This document shows positions 43,201-63,544 of a stretch of 64,000 nt of DNA, in pieces. The position numbers were made by a program, and so were the translations under genes. The notes under the pieces are model-generated. The model saw only the letters and a program-made list of their open reading frames with translations. It had not been told where the DNA came from and did not search any database. Each line of letters begins with the position of its first letter. The stretch's first letter is position 1. The DNA lies in NCBI RefSeq assembly GCF_963422355.1, contig NC_085102.1:157501-221500 (forward strand), read 5' to 3'. Source of the stretch: Corticium candelabrum (lineage: Eukaryota; Porifera; Homoscleromorpha; Homosclerophorida; Plakinidae).

Positions 43201-44708
43201 CCCAATGACAGTCTGGTTAAAGTTTTGCGGACACTGTCTTTGGAAACACTTGCAACTAACCCTGGTTCGAATGGCAGCAGGGAGTCAATGGCTGCGGAGG
43301 TAGCTACTTCACAATCAACTCTGGGACATTCCCTTTTCAGGAAGGAGTGGTAACACAATCCGGAGGTCCATGTGCGGTTATCAGTAAGAGCCAAAGAGGC
43401 GGACATGTGATGAACACTTTTGCGTTGAGTGGAGTCTTGTTGTTGGTTTAAATTTTGACAAGGGGTATTGTAGTATTGTAGTGTGGGACTGCGAGGATGG
43501 GAAGCATGCACAGTCGATGAGTGGTGCTTACGGCGGTACTATCTGAATACAGCAGTTATTTGGCCATTCTACACGTGCCTGTACATGTGACAACTTCCTG
43601 CCGTCCCTGAAGGAGCTGCCAGAAAAAGCGAACTAAATGTTTTCCTCTTCAAACCTAAAGCAATGGATTCGTCAAGACTATTCATGCTAATTCTTGGCAG
43701 ATGAAAACTGTCAGAGGCTAATTACACTCACGTGCCCACGTGACTTACGAATCATAGTTAACTGTGTGAACACGCTTGCGTTAATGTTGGCCTAATCATA
43801 GTTATTCCAAATGTCGGTGTGAACATGCTCGTAGCGCGGTATCAGACTTTTTGCAATTGGGGCCCGGTGGCATACCACATTTCTTTCTAGAAGCAATTGT
43901 CGTGCAGAGTGCATAGTCTCTGCTTGAGTTACAGTATGTCACACTAGTTTGCCAGGTAGCAGTAATGTGTGGTGATTTTGGGTGCACCCCAGCGTACACC
44001 CCAGCTTAGAATAAAGCTACATGTATAGTCAATTTGAGAACAGTTACTGAATTAGTAGGCTCAAGGGTCCAGCCGGTCACTTCCCTCCTTTACAAGAGGT
44101 CTTTCATCTCACAGGGAAAAGCAACTGGCTGGACCCTGGAGTCTATTACTGCATGTGAAAGTGCTAATTAGCAACATTAATTGACTTGTGTGTTCTTGTT
44201 GTGATAGGCTTTCTCTTGTGCAAATAGTTTCTTTGCATCACAAACATCTGCACAGCCAGTATTTTACCGGAATTTATGCCGAAATATGGAAATCCTTGAC
44301 TCACATCGAACAATGCAACAGCAGCTTTCAATGTCAAGGCTTTGTCCATTTTCTTTCAACCCTGTTCGTTTCTTAGTAACTCTAAATCAGATCAGGCGGA
44401 AAAAGCCACGTACTAAGAGAACTCGTTCTAAACAAGAGGTACCAAAAGACAAGCAGGTTCTACTTGGTCCTCAGCGGAAAGCAGTCGTGGTCAAGTTATT
44501 TAATCGACAACCAAGGAAACCCAATTCAGCGCAGCGAAAGGTTGCTCTTGTCAGGCTCAGTAACGGTAGACTTTTACAAGCATATATGCCTGGTGAAAAC
44601 GCACAACTTCAGGAGCATGCGGTCGTTCTAGTGCAAGGGGGTCGCGTGCAAGATGTGCCAGGACTAAAATATAGACTTGTTCGTGGGAAATATGACTTTT
44701 CTCATTAG
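38372..44708 (+). CDS. MRPS12: Mitochondrial ribosomal protein uS12m
   Basis: Two exons, 38372-38443 and 44256-44708, 174 aa, phase 0 at the join (donor GTAAGT, acceptor CTGCACAG). Exon 1 ([20 protein letters not shown]) is basic and Ser/Leu-rich, a mitochondrial import signal. Exon 2 has the S12 core: [77 protein letters not shown]12 lies at the decoding centre of the small subunit. The N-terminal extension before TLNQ is longer than in human. The 5.8-kb intron contains a MITE that itself contains an LTR element; removing them would leave an intron of about 1 kb. Confidence 0.93.
38700..38729. repeat. (GA)n microsatellite
   Basis: GA run in the MRPS12 intron. Confidence 0.95.
39297..43573 (+). 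mobile_element. Ty3/gypsy LTR retrotransposon fossil with short LTRs
   Basis: LTRs 39297-39401 and 43470-43573, TG...CA ends, about 8 differences in 105 positions, so moderately old. Flanks CATGC / CGTGC are a probable 5-bp target duplication with one change. TTGGCGTAGTCGGC follows the left LTR as primer-binding site. Interior order: gag with a zinc-knuckle-like Cys/His motif, aspartic protease (DTGGT), reverse transcriptase, RNase H, integrase with HHCC-like zinc finger; the PR-RT-RH-IN order is that of Ty3/gypsy. It carries an AT microsatellite. Broken, with roughly ten or so breaks. Inserted within a MITE in the MRPS12 intron. Confidence 0.9.
40250..40302. repeat. (AT)n microsatellite inside the LTR element
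   Basis: TA run near the gag/protease boundary of the LTR fossil. Confidence 0.94.
43831..44255. other. MRPS12 intron, right part
   Basis: Contains an imperfect inverted pair, AGGGTCCAGCCGGTCACTTC near 44065 and an AACTGGCTGGACCCTGGAG-type block near 44125, which may form a hairpin; otherwise featureless. Confidence 0.45.
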
Positions 44709-45175
44709 ACAATTGTTAATACCTCCTCGAGTATGGTTGCAGTTGGAGCATATATTAGTCTTGTTTATATAACAGTTCTTATCTAAGATCAAAGAAACTT
44801 AATTTCTGTGTCATTTGTCAAATTTTATTTGGTGTCAGTGCTTCCACTACATCTAGGTAGTTTTTACACAAAAGCTCTAACGTTTTGAATGACTAGCTTT
44901 AAGACAAAGTATAACAGAACAAAAGGTAATGCACTATCTAAGCAACGCAACTGCAATGAACTCAGTCAAATATAACGCTGGCCGGTACCCAGTCATCGTC
45001 GTTGAGTTCCCGTATAATATAATAATAATATATTTTGTTTCATACCACTACAGGTACAGTCCTCTGGCCAGACAAGATACATACACTAACAAGTAAAATA
45101 GATAGTCATAGAAGAATAAACGTAGAAGAATAAACAAACATAAATCCTATCTTATCTAGGAATACAACTTAATTA
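44709..45175. other. MRPS12 3' flank
   Basis: AT-rich with ATAATA repeats near 45020; no gene supported. Confidence 0.45.
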
Positions 45176-46100
45176 CTACGTACTGTTCATATAGTCTCGT
45201 AGATACCCTGGTGTCTTCACTAATCTCCACTTCGAGTGACCTTTGGATTTCAACTCCCACTGTCTTGTCTTTTCTTCACCCGGATCTTTTCTTTGTTGCT
45301 CAATGGTAACATTTCCATTCTGTTTCAAGCTTGGGTCTTGCTCCTCATGTTCTGATTCCACCACTTCTTCACTAACTGTTGGCTCACTGACTACGGATTC
45401 TTCGTCTTCATGGGTCTCTTGCACCAGCTGCATTATTTCCTTCATCAACTTCAACTGTCTTCGGTTACGCCTGTAGACTGTACCGTCGTCAAATCAGACA
45501 TTGTAAGACCGTTCTCCAACCTGGCCTATAACAATAACTTTCTTTCAATCTTTCCTTTTCCCACTCACCAGTTGTATACACGCATTATGTCTCTGATGGC
45601 TAGTTCTCGTAAGTCCTTAATGGGTGTTTTTGTTGAAGTCCCTTGCTTGTGTCTCTTTTCGTTTCTCTAGATGTTGAGTCAAATGTTCCACAATGCGTAG
45701 TTTTAGTAGCTCCTCTTTAGTAGGTAACACTGTCTTCGTTCTCCTGCAGAATAGTCATTGTGCAGAACTTGAATCCATTCCCCTGTGGGTGTATATTTCT
45801 GAAAGCTAGGGGAGAGCCATATGGGTCCTGTTTTGCAGCAATTGCTTTCCTCATCAGCTGTTTGATGATTGACTTTCACTCCACTTTCTACCTTACCATT
45901 TCCCTGTGGGTGGTCCACATCTTGTGCTCAAATTCCAACTTACTATCTAAACTGGTGGAATTCCTCACAAGCAAACTGCGGCCCATTATCCGTTATTAAC
46001 GTCGACGGTATGCATTGCCTGGAAAATTGGTGCTTCAACTTCCTTATCACTGCTCTCGACGTGAGGACGTTCAGTGGCTCTACTGTACTGCTGTAGTTAA
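45176..46100 (-). mobile_element. Ty3/gypsy pol fragment (integrase end)
   Basis: Minus-strand pieces resemble the C-terminal half of a gypsy integrase: an HPQGNGKVES motif (about 45900) of the catalytic core, then downstream coding and a Lys/Glu-rich C-terminus ending near 45176 with a TPGYLRDY-like motif usual at the end of such pol genes. No LTR pair found. Broken, several breaks. Older than or unrelated to the two complete-ended elements, since sequence similarity to them is not obvious. Confidence 0.68.
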
Positions 46101-46612
46101 ATTTGCTAGTCCACTAAAATCAGGTAATGTCGATCTTGAAACACACAACAGATCTGCTCCCACCTTTATGTGTAGAGTACGTGGTGTCTCGTGTGGACTC
46201 TAGTGATTCCTTAGGCTGTTGCTGCTCATACTAAGTTCTGAAGGTCTCACACTTGCTGGCTGTAATGCCCGGCTAGAATATATATACACAATCCTTAGCT
46301 TGCCTGATGCATGCTCCAACACCTAAGTGAGAACTATGAAACTGAATACGTTGAAGCGTATACGCTCTAAGTGCAGTAAGGATAACACACGTCTATTTCT
46401 CCTCGGAGACGACGGGCTGGACACTCGAGCCTAGATACGGGACACTGAACGTCTCTCCGAGCACTGTACTGTACGCTCTTTTATTCACTGAAAGGTGTAG
46501 CTTTGCTACCTGTGGGCGGCTAAACGTTCTGAAGTTTTGGGAAAGCGGTTTGAAACAGAATTTCAACAACTGTGTCACATGGTCTCACCGTCTGGAATCA
46601 CCGCATGCTGAT
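46101..46612. other. No gene recognised
   Basis: Contains a CTCCTCGGAGACGACG / CGTCTCTCCGAG-type imperfect inverted pair near 46400-46470, possibly remains of the neighbouring gypsy copy. Nothing coding supported. Confidence 0.4.
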
Positions 46613-52299
<5,687 letters not shown>

Positions 52300-52375
52300 G
52301 TCAGATGTTCTTGCAGCAGTTCACATTGTCTGTCTGTCAGCTTGCGTGTCTGTCAGCTTGCGTGTCTGTCAGCTT

Positions 52376-52413
52376 GCCTGCTTGCCTGTCTGTCTGTCTG
52401 TCTGTCTGTCTGT
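52376..52413. repeat. (TCTG)n array at LINE copy B 3' end
   Basis: Preceded by three larger TGTCAGCTTGCGTGTC-type units (52332-52375). Read on the LINE strand it is a GACA-type tail. Confidence 0.9.
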
Positions 52414-54704
<2,291 letters not shown>

Positions 54705-55904
54705 AATTTTTTACTGTAACACAAACTCTATGTTACATTTCTAACACTAAATGCAAACAAGCTATTGAGTTCAGCTTTAGTTTATTGCAAGCTACTTTGA
54801 TAGTCTCTCTCTATCATATATGTTCTCATCTACTTCTCGAGGGAAGACACGAGTCAGCTTGTAGAGGATAACTTTAGCATTACATCGTTGTGAGATTATT
54901 GAGAATATTTTCCTCCAAAAACCTGTAAAGTCAGCTTCATTTGTATAACCTTCAATGTCTCTTGATCTTCTGGCCAGTTTGTTTGATAGTTGGTAGCTTC
55001 TGATCCCCAAGTTCCAAAATGTTCAAATACCAGAGAAGTGAAATTGAGGCTTGCTGTATTGCCGGCAAGTTGTTGTTTTTTGTATTTGATCATCTTCCTT
55101 TCCTCCCTCCTTGCTGCAGCGAAATCTTCCTCTAAAGCTGCCTGCTTTAAAGTGTCTTGGCTGAAAGGATGAGCCATGGCTACATCAAGGTCATAGTTAC
55201 ACCCAGAGACGTACACAGCTATGTCTGGTCTATTCTCATTTTCAGAGTAACAATGTTAAGATTCTTTCTCGTGAGGAATCTTTAATTCATGTAGACAGTG
55301 CTCCATGCATTTGAAATTTTATCATACTGCTACACAGGCCCACCTCCATGTTTGCATGTAAGAAGATGATATTCGTCTGCCAACTTGCCACATGCACACT
55401 GGATGTTCTAGTTGACAAAAGGGGCAGGTATGTCTATCCTCAGAGATGTTGCCAAACAAAATTCGTCAGGTTTTAAGTGCAAGAATCTCTTCAGTAGGAA
55501 TGGCTTCCAGCCATGACCCAGCTTCGTTACCTCTTATTGATCTAAATGTAGCTGCAGCTGTATCTAATTGTGAAATCGCTGTTTCCAGGCAGGAATTTGC
55601 ATTTGCCTCATGTAGTTGACTAGATAGTTTTTGTTGTAATTTCTTGGGCTGTTTGACAATTGCACTTAGATGTTGGCAAATATCACAACCAGTAGACTTG
55701 ATAGCTTGATGAATATCGACTGAGATCTTCAAGACATTATCTGAGAGTGATATATCATTAGTCAAGTAAGGGAACCTAGTAGGCAAGTTTGACAGAGTAT
55801 GCATCCATTCTCCTAAAAATGCAGATGAAGCAATAGCATCGACTCATGGCACTCCCAATATTTTACAAAAGGTTGTTCGAGTTGAGTTGTCATGCATTTC
55901 AGCT
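54705..55904 (-). mobile_element. RLE-type LINE copy C, 5'-truncated
   Basis: Minus strand, C-terminal half only: FLGEWMHTLSNLPTRFP (about 55800), NEAGSWLEAIPTEEIL (about 55490), Cys-rich stretch around 55400, then GCNYDLDVAMAHPFSQDT and AAARREERKMIKYKKQQ (55080-55210), SLVFEHFGTWGSEATNYQ (about 55000). Frame breaks separate the pieces. The RT core is missing. The 3' end runs into the TCTG array; the 5' end also abuts TCTG units at 55905. Confidence 0.82.
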
Positions 55905-56018
55905 GTCTATCTGTCTGTCTGCCGGTCTGTCTGTCTGTCTGTTTGTCTGTCTCAATGCACATTTTGTCCATTTAAATCAACGTTTACATCATGAGCAAGT
56001 CTGTCTGTCTGTCTGTCG
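55905..56018. repeat. Two (TCTG)n tracts at LINE copy D 3' end
   Basis: TCTG units with variants at 55905-55952 and again at 55999-56018, separated by about 45 bp of unique sequence. Confidence 0.9.
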
Positions 56019-57060
56019 ATGGTAGTATATTTTCATAATCACAGCTATTACAATGAAACGCAAATGGATCGCTAGTAGTGTTCTCAAAAGTCTAATACAT
56101 TTCCTAAACATATTTCCTCCAAGGCCCAAAGGACCTGGAAGACTATATTCGACAATCTAACATGCAAGTCCCTCTACTTCTGGTATATAACCCTTGCATT
56201 GCACTTTTGCAATTGAATAGATAAACGCTCTCTCCAGTAAGTCTTGAACTGAGAACTGTTGTTCTTGCCATGCTCGTCTGTTGACCCCAATGTCCAAAAT
56301 GCTCAAAAACAAGTGGAACCAATCTTACAACCTCTTTACTGGGAAGACATTCCATACTGTATTTCTCAGATTTTGTTTCCTCTCTTGTCGTGACGCAGCA
56401 AAACCCTCCGTTGATGCTGATGAGAATATTACTTCACTGCTCCTAACCCTAATCCTAACCCTAACCCTAACCCTAAAGAAATATCTAAATCCTTGGTTGA
56501 TCCTGCTCCAATATGGTATGCTGTTATGTCTGGGCGGTTATCAGGTCGTATATCAATTGCGAGGTTCTTGTTTCTAATGTATTTGAAGACTGCGTAAACA
56601 GTCTGACCCTACATTAGCTACAAACAGTCTACCCAACAAGAACCACAATCACACTGTGAGGTGCATTCATTAAATGGCATTGCTAAACCCATCTTCAAGC
56701 AAGCCGCCAAACGCAAATTGCGAGAAACTAATGTGAGCTTATTTGAAGTAGGTAGAGCATTAAGCCATGCCCCAGCACCTCTGCCCTGTGTGGACCTTAA
56801 CCTTGTTGCATCCCTCAAACAGGAAGCTGTCTTGATCATAGATGCTATCTTCTCCTTAGCATATTCTTGTGTTAGCTTATGTTATAGTTTTGATTGAACT
56901 TGTAGCAATTTGTCAGGTCTTCCTGATCATCGCATGCCTGATGCAAGGAAAGTGCTAATGATCCCCTGTTATCACTTGAACTGATTAGAAGATCCAGAGT
57001 TGACTGAAGGTCTGGGTGTTGAATCAGCAGTTCTTTCACTGTATGAACCCAGGTAGCAAT
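56019..57060 (-). mobile_element. RLE-type LINE copy D, 3' segment
   Basis: Minus strand: IATWVHTVKELLIQHPDL starts exactly at the LTR element border (57060), then ATRLRSTQGRGAGAWLNALP (about 56780), CDCGSCW (about 56635), and the C-terminal VPLVFEHFGHWGQQTSMART (about 56300). A run of telomere-type repeats lies within at 56442-56477. The other part of the same copy resumes at 61551. Multiple frame breaks. Confidence 0.82.
56442..56477 (-). repeat. Interstitial telomere-type repeat (CCCTAA)n
   Basis: Six near-perfect CCTAAC units with one CCTAAT variant, i.e. TTAGGG read on the minus strand, the metazoan telomere unit. It sits inside LINE copy D between the endonuclease-like and C-terminal coding parts. 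Confidence 0.92.
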
Positions 57061-60000
57061 TGTAGTATATATATCCGGGAACTTGTATTGTATTAGTTCA
57101 GTCATCGACCGGCATTTAGGACTAGCCAGTCATTCTTGAAATAGATCGTCTTGAGTTAACAGTAAGACTGGCTGAGCGCGTGCTAAGGACGCAGTTACTT
57201 GTGACATCTGGCGACGAGGATGGCGGCAGTATTCGGACAAATAGCAGAGTTTGAAGAATCAAAGGAGGAATTGCTACTTTACGCAGAATGGCTAGAACAA
57301 TATACTTCGCAGTGAATGGCATAGACGACGCTGATAGACAAAGAGCTATTCTATTAAGCGTGATTGGAGCTCATACGTATCGAACTCTACGAAGTTTAGT
57401 GGTTCCGTTGAAGCCTAAAGATAAGTCAGTCGACGAAATACTGCAGACGTTGACAGAACATTTTGACCCGAAGCCATCAGTAATAGTACAACAATTTAGA
57501 TTTAACAGTCGATTGTGTCAGGAATGTGAGTCGATCGCTAAATTCACGGCATAACTGCAGCGACTCAGTGAACATTGCAAATTTGGGGCGGTGCTTAGTG
57601 ATATGCTATGAGACAGATTAGTCATAGGAGTAATGGATGACCGTATACAGCGACGGCTGTTGGCAGAAAAAGAGCTGACATTCAAGAGGGCGTATGAATT
57701 AGTGATTGCACACGAAACAGTCGAAAAGAATACCACAGAGTTAAAGCAGAAGGAAGCAATGAGTACACCTGGCAACTCAGAGGGAGAGTCCATACACCAG
57801 TTACAGAAGCAGCCTGTACACCAGTTACAGAAGCAACGAGTACCCAAGGCAGGTAACAGACCGACTGACAAGATATCCGGGTGTTGTTATCGCTGTGGTA
57901 AACAGGGACACAAACAGTTCGAGTGTTGGTTCAAGGATGTCAGATGTTTTGGTTGCGGCAAAATTGGGCATGCGAAAGCTGTTTGTCGCACAGTGAGAAA
58001 AATGGCTCAGAAAGAGGACAGTGGTAGAGGTACATACATAATCGGCTATGAGGAGGTGCAGTCAGATACAAATGAGGATGAGGAGGTTGAGTGGATTGGT
58101 GGCAATATTCACGCATAGCACAAAGGAAAAGAGAAGCCTATGAAGACAACGTTGACTGTACAAGGACAGCCACTCGAGATGGAAATAGACACGGGAGGAA
58201 ATGTCAGTATTGTGAGGAAAACAACATGGAAGTCAGTCTGGAAGAAAGGTGGAGCACCACTGAAGGTTACAAAGAAGATTTTGAAGACATATACTGGGGA
58301 GCCGGTACCTGTGTGTGGCAAGTTGAAAATGTGGGTAGACACTCTGGATGGACGCCGATTGTCTCTTCCGCTTGTGGTAGTGGCATGCTCGGGCCCGAGT
58401 TTACTAGGAAGAGACTGGATTCGATAAGTACAAATTGATTGGGGAAGAGTTCATCTTTTGGAGGGAAACCCTCACCAAGGGAAAGTGGAAGGGTTATTGT
58501 TATTACACAGTGAAATGTTCAGTGGGAAGTTAGGCGGATTGCAAGGTGTGAAAGTGAAATTACCAGCGACAGAAACGACGAGTCCCAAGTTTTAACGACC
58601 AAGACAAGTACCGTATGCTTTGAGAGAGAAGATAGGGGAAGAATTGTTCGACCTCACCAAGCCGGAATTATTGAGCCAATTCATTATTCGGAGTGGGCAG
58701 CTTCCGTAATTCCAGTATTGAAGAACAATGGAAAGGTCAGAATCTGTGGAGACTATCGGTTGACAGTGAATCAAGTGTCAAAATGCGATACTTATCCGAT
58801 TCAACGCATTGAAGACTTGTTTGCTCGAATAGCAGGAGGACAGCAGTTTACAACCCTGGATTTGGATAGAGCATATCAACAGCTTGTACTTGATGAGGAA
58901 TCATTTAAATTGTAGTCATCAATACTCACCAAGGATTATTTCAGTACAATAGACTACCCTTTGGTGTTTCATCGGCTCCTGGTATCTTTCAAAGGACGAT
59001 AGAAACTCTGTTGCAAGCAATTCCAGGAGTAGTGGTCTACTTAGATGACATATTAATAACAGGAAGAAACGAACAAGAGCATTTGTCTAACTTAGGTCAG
59101 GTGTTGACGAAATTGGAAGAGGTTGGACTAAGGCTGAATAAAGACAAATGCCGGTGTATGCAATCTGAAGTTGTGTATTTGGGACATGTCATTGACAAGA
59201 CAGGGTTACACCCAGACAATGGACGAATTCAGGCAATAACGGAAGCACCCAGATCACAGAATGTGACAGAATTAAAAACGTACATAGGATTGCTATCTTA
59301 TTATGGCAAATTCTTACAGAATTTGTCAACAGTTCTAGCTCCACTACATAGATTGTTACGAAAAGGAGTAAAGTGGAACTGGTCATGTGAACAAGAACGA
59401 GCTTATCGCCTATCAAAACAACTGTTAGTGTCAGCCAAAGTGTTAGCACATTTCAATTCACAGCAAGAGTCCATTGTAACTTGTGATGCTTCGTCATACG
59501 GTTTAGGTGCTGTATTGGCTCAGAGAGGGAAGGACGGAAAAGAACATCCAGTAGCATTTGTATCGAGAACATTGACGAAAGCGGAGAGGAATTATGGACA
59601 GGTGGAAAGAGAAGCATTGGCAGTAATTTTTGGTCTACAAAGATTTAACCAATGTCTGTGTGGTAGAGAGTTTGTGCTAGTCTCAGACCATAAGCCACTA
59701 GTAGGATTGTTGGGTCTCTTCCATCAATGGCATCAGCGAGAATTCATCGATGGGCCATGATCCTATCAGGTTACAGTTATAAGTTGTGATACAAACCAGA
59801 CCAGGACATTGAGAATACAGATGCCTGCAGTCGATTACCCTTACGACTACCGTCGACAACTGAGGAAGAACAACCAGAGACAATTCAATTCTTACAGCAA
59901 CTGGAATCGTCATCAGTATTGGCAAGAGATGTTAGAAGATGGACAGAACAAGAAAGACTCTATACTGTCTAGGGTACAATATTATGTTCATCATGGTTGG

Positions 60001-61550
60001 CCCAATAAACCACTAATTGAAGCGTTAACTCCTTACTGGCGAAGAGCAAGTGAGTTATCTATAGAAGAGGGATGTGTATTATGGGGTAGTGTGATTGTAC
60101 CACCACAAGGGCAACAACGAGTTTTGGAGGAGTTACATGCTGGTCATCCTGGTGTGGCACAGATGAAAGGCTTAGCCAGAACAATAGTCTGGTGGCCAGG
60201 ACTGGATGGGGACATCGAACGCAAGGTCCAAGGTTGTTCTAGTTGTCAAGAGACAAGGAATGCACCACCCAAAGCTCCATTTCATCCCTGGTGTTGGCCT
60301 CATCAGCCGTGGATGAGGGTGCATGTGGACTACGCTGGACCCTTGCTAGGAAAAATGTTTCTTTTATTAACCCACTTGAAGTGGATTGAAGTAGAACCTG
60401 TAGAATCAGTGACGACGAAAACTACGTTGGAAAAGTTAAGGAAAATTTTCTCAACTCATGGAATTCCTGACAAACTGCTATCAGGCAATGGGTCAGTATT
60501 CACCAGTCAAGAGTTTACCGATTTTGTAAAATCGAATGGAATCAACCACATCAAAACAGCAACGTATCATCCGTCAAGTAATGGGCTGGCGGAAAGAGCA
60601 GTACAAGTGTTGAAGAAGGGACTGTCGCTAACAAAACAAGGAACCTTGACATATCGCTTGACACAAGTGTTGTTCAGCTACCAGATTACACCGCATTCCA
60701 CGACAGGAATATCACCTGTGGAATTAATGCAAATTACGGTCACGTTTAGATTTGTTACACCCCAACTTGGAGCAAACGGTACACAAAAAACAATGGCAAC
60801 AGAAACATTTCTACAAGGGTAGCCGGAATAGTATGATAGACTTTTGCAACGGGGTGAGTCTACGTGCGCAATTACAACAGAGGTCGCCCTTGGGTAGCTG
60901 GTGTAGTTCAGTCCAAAACAGGCCCCCTATTACATGCACTATCAAACTGGAGGATGGGAGGGTAGTCAAACGACATTTGGATCAGACTCGGAAAACCTTA
61001 GACTTGAAAAAAGTGAACCAGAAGGCCTACTGGTGGGACCAATGCATCCATTGGATAAACCATGTTTAAGAGCAATGGTACCAGTATCGCCAGGAGAACC
61101 TGAAGAGTGGGTTGTCGCACCAGACTTACCAGAACAAAAACCAGATGGATTTGACAAGCAAAAAGAACAGGATGCGATTGTATCATAGCAGGAGATTAGC
61201 ACAGGACCAGAAGACTAGAGACACACGTGGAACCAACTAGAGCGTCAAATCTAGGTGCCAACAAAGGAGTGACTCCAATCCATCGTTCCAGCAGAATGAG
61301 AAAGGCACCAGACAGACTGAATTTTTAGTAGATTAGACTATTGTGTTGTACTGCGTACCTCTTAATTGTTAATATCAGTCACATAGTTGGGGGGAGGGGA
61401 GAAGGATGTAGTGTAGCATCTGGAAACTTGTATTGTGTTAGTTCAGTCATTGACCGGCATTTAGGACTAGCCAGTCATTCTTGAATAGATTGTCTTGAGT
61501 TAACAGTAAGACCGGCTGAGCGCGTGCTAAGGACGCAGTTACTTATGACA
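57061..61550 (+). mobile_element. Ty3/gypsy LTR retrotransposon fossil inside a LINE
   Basis: LTRs 57061-57206 and 61407-61550, TG...CA, about 7 percent different. CAAT occurs directly outside both ends (57057-57060 and 61551-61554), the target duplication. TCTGGCGACGAGGATGG follows the left LTR and a GGGGGGAGGGGAGAAGGA polypurine tract precedes the right. Interior: gag with two zinc knuckles (CYRCGKQGH and CFGCGKIGH), aspartic protease (DTGG), reverse transcriptase, RNase H, integrase with zinc finger and a GHPGV-type motif: Ty3/gypsy order. Broken, roughly six to ten breaks. The youngest-looking full-ended LTR element here, yet clearly a fossil. Confidence 0.93.
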
Positions 61551-62792
61551 CAATAAACGCAGAACGAGAGATGAAGCCGCAAGATGTCATATCAAACCCA
61601 TCAAATGAGTAAATTTTCTCTAGTTATTGTGTCATGAAGCTCAGCAGCAGGTTGAAGCCAGTCAGGGACAGAATCTTAAAAGAAGCATTTCACTTTGTAC
61701 CTCATCCAGCTCCTTCAGCTGTGTGTTTTCTCGTATCAGCACATTGGTAACAGGCAGCAGGTACTGTACACATTCCGTGTTCCCAATGGGAGCACCAAGA
61801 ATCGTTGTCCTGTCAAAAGTTACTGAAATGTCATTAAGGTCAGATCTACGAGATTTTAGAGACCAGAAGGAGAGTAGATCTCGCACTTGTTGGTAAAAAT
61901 TTGAAGACAAATATTTGAGAATGCAGGTCTCAGACTATTCAGGGAAGACAGAACGTCCTCCTCTAACCCCACCAAGAAGACATCATCAAGGTATGCAAGC
62001 ACCCTGACCGAAGGAAATGAACTTTCCAAGTCACTTAGAATTGAGTGAATGCTAGTTGACAACAACGCTGGACCGAACAGGTCTCCTTGGTGAATTCCTT
62101 CCTCAGATAGTATGATAACGGTAGAATCACCCTGCGGTAGACCAGTGAACTGCTGTGAGCATATATTTGACAAACATGAGGATAGATGTTTGGATGGCAT
62201 GAAGAGACATGTTGAAGGAGATGAGGTCTATGTAGTGAATTGAATGCATTCTTGATGTCTGTCTTTAGAACTATCTGATAAGGATTGTTTGTAAGGAGCA
62301 GTTGAATGTGGTGGTGTAAAAGATCTATTCCACGCTCTGTAGCCACTTCATGTTGCTGGGGCAGAAAAAAAGTGGAAAAGCAGTCTCTCTTCTGCCTGCA
62401 GGTTGACTTGGCAGTAATTCAACGAAGACTTCCACCAATGGCAATAGGTCTTCTGTCATTATTAGATTTGGCAAACCAATGAGTTGGGAAGAAGACCAAA
62501 GCTTAGCTATTGATCCAGGGAGGCATCCGTTGGCAATGCTAGATTATGCGGCGTGAAGACACTCTGACACCTCATTTTCTATCATACTTTTGAAGTGCAC
62601 ATACCGCCCGGATGGCCTTGTTCCTAAACCCTTAGGTGAATGCATGACAACACTGATCATTGTAGCCATCGACAGAGGAAATGGAAGTTGGCAATGAAGG
62701 TGGTGTTACATTATTGGCTTTAGCTGGATGTTTGACCCTGAGCTTGGACACTGTATCAGATGATGCCGGTGCCAGACCATTGCTTGTCAATA

Positions 62793-62842
<50 letters not shown>

Positions 62843-63450
62843 TGCGAGAATAATTTTCATTGAAGTGAACGAAACTTTCCTAGTGAAACTCTATGAATTG
62901 ATTGTACAATGAGTTGACTTTATTGGAACATGCTCGTCCTCCCCTACACATTGGGCAAAGCACCATTCATGGAAGCAAAAAGAAGAGTTTCCAAGCTCTG
63001 CTGGATTTTGCTGGATTTTGCGTAGAGCCACTAAACAAAATTCTGGGAACAGTGGGTTGCTGGCAGGTTTGATTGTTTGTACGTACAGTCCTGGGAGGGT
63101 GTGCTTTTAGAATATCCGATTTAGAAAGATCCCATAAACTGCCATGCAGACGACTCCAGATTAACGGCGCATTAATGTGGGAGGTGTTGCATTTCTCTCC
63201 TTAAGTGTTATATTCTCTTGACAAGGTGAGAAGGGCGGTGGCTGTGATGGCGCATTTGTATCGTTTGGGTGCTCTGGACCAGAAACATCCAAAAAAACTT
63301 GCCCTCCTGCACTGAGATACATGTCGACCTAGCTTCATAAACCATTTCCGACAGTGTTCGCACTGACGTAACTTCCAACGAGAAACGAAAGCTTCAGGAA
63401 TGTTGTCTGCCTTGTGAAGATCTCGTACATGAGTCAAGATTCGACAAAAC
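61551..63450 (-). mobile_element. RLE-type LINE copy D, 5' segment
   Basis: Minus strand, upstream half of the copy cut by the LTR element. N-terminal zinc finger CEHCRKWFMKLGRHVSQC (about 63320-63370) as in R2-group LINEs; RT: RRPIAIGGSLR (about 62440), TDIKNAFNSLHRPHLLQHV (about 62250), EEGIHQGDLFGPALLSTS (about 62080), AYLDDVFLVG (about 61980, YLDD box), NKCEIYSPSG (61870). Frame breaks in the RT region and before 61660. The last codons before the LTR element are in register with those beyond it at 57060. Confidence 0.82.
62789..62837. repeat. (AT)n microsatellite in LINE copy D
   Basis: TA run between the zinc-finger and RT parts. Confidence 0.93.
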
Positions 63451-63544
63451 CTTTCCTATACAGGGCAAGAAGGAAACGGCAAGTTACATATTCTTGAGAC
63501 ATCACACAAAAGACAGAGACAAAGCTTCGCCTGTTTGTCAACCA

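Larger units (their letters stand above)
38992..43830. mobile_element. TIR MITE split by an LTR retrotransposon
   Basis: GAGTGTGTTCACACC at 38992 is matched by GGTGTGAACATGCTC ending at 43830. Short CTAATCATGATTAG-type palindromes follow the left end, and CTAATCATAGTTATT-type sequence precedes the right. Only 38992-39296 and 43574-43830 (about 560 bp together) belong to the MITE; the rest is the LTR element. The ends resemble hAT-type MITEs, but no 8-bp duplication could be shown. Confidence 0.7.

Noticed and set aside
43468-43511. Right LTR as a start of a new gene on the minus strand
   Set aside because: The 192-codon frame there overlaps the LTR and integrase region of the fossil and has no family features.
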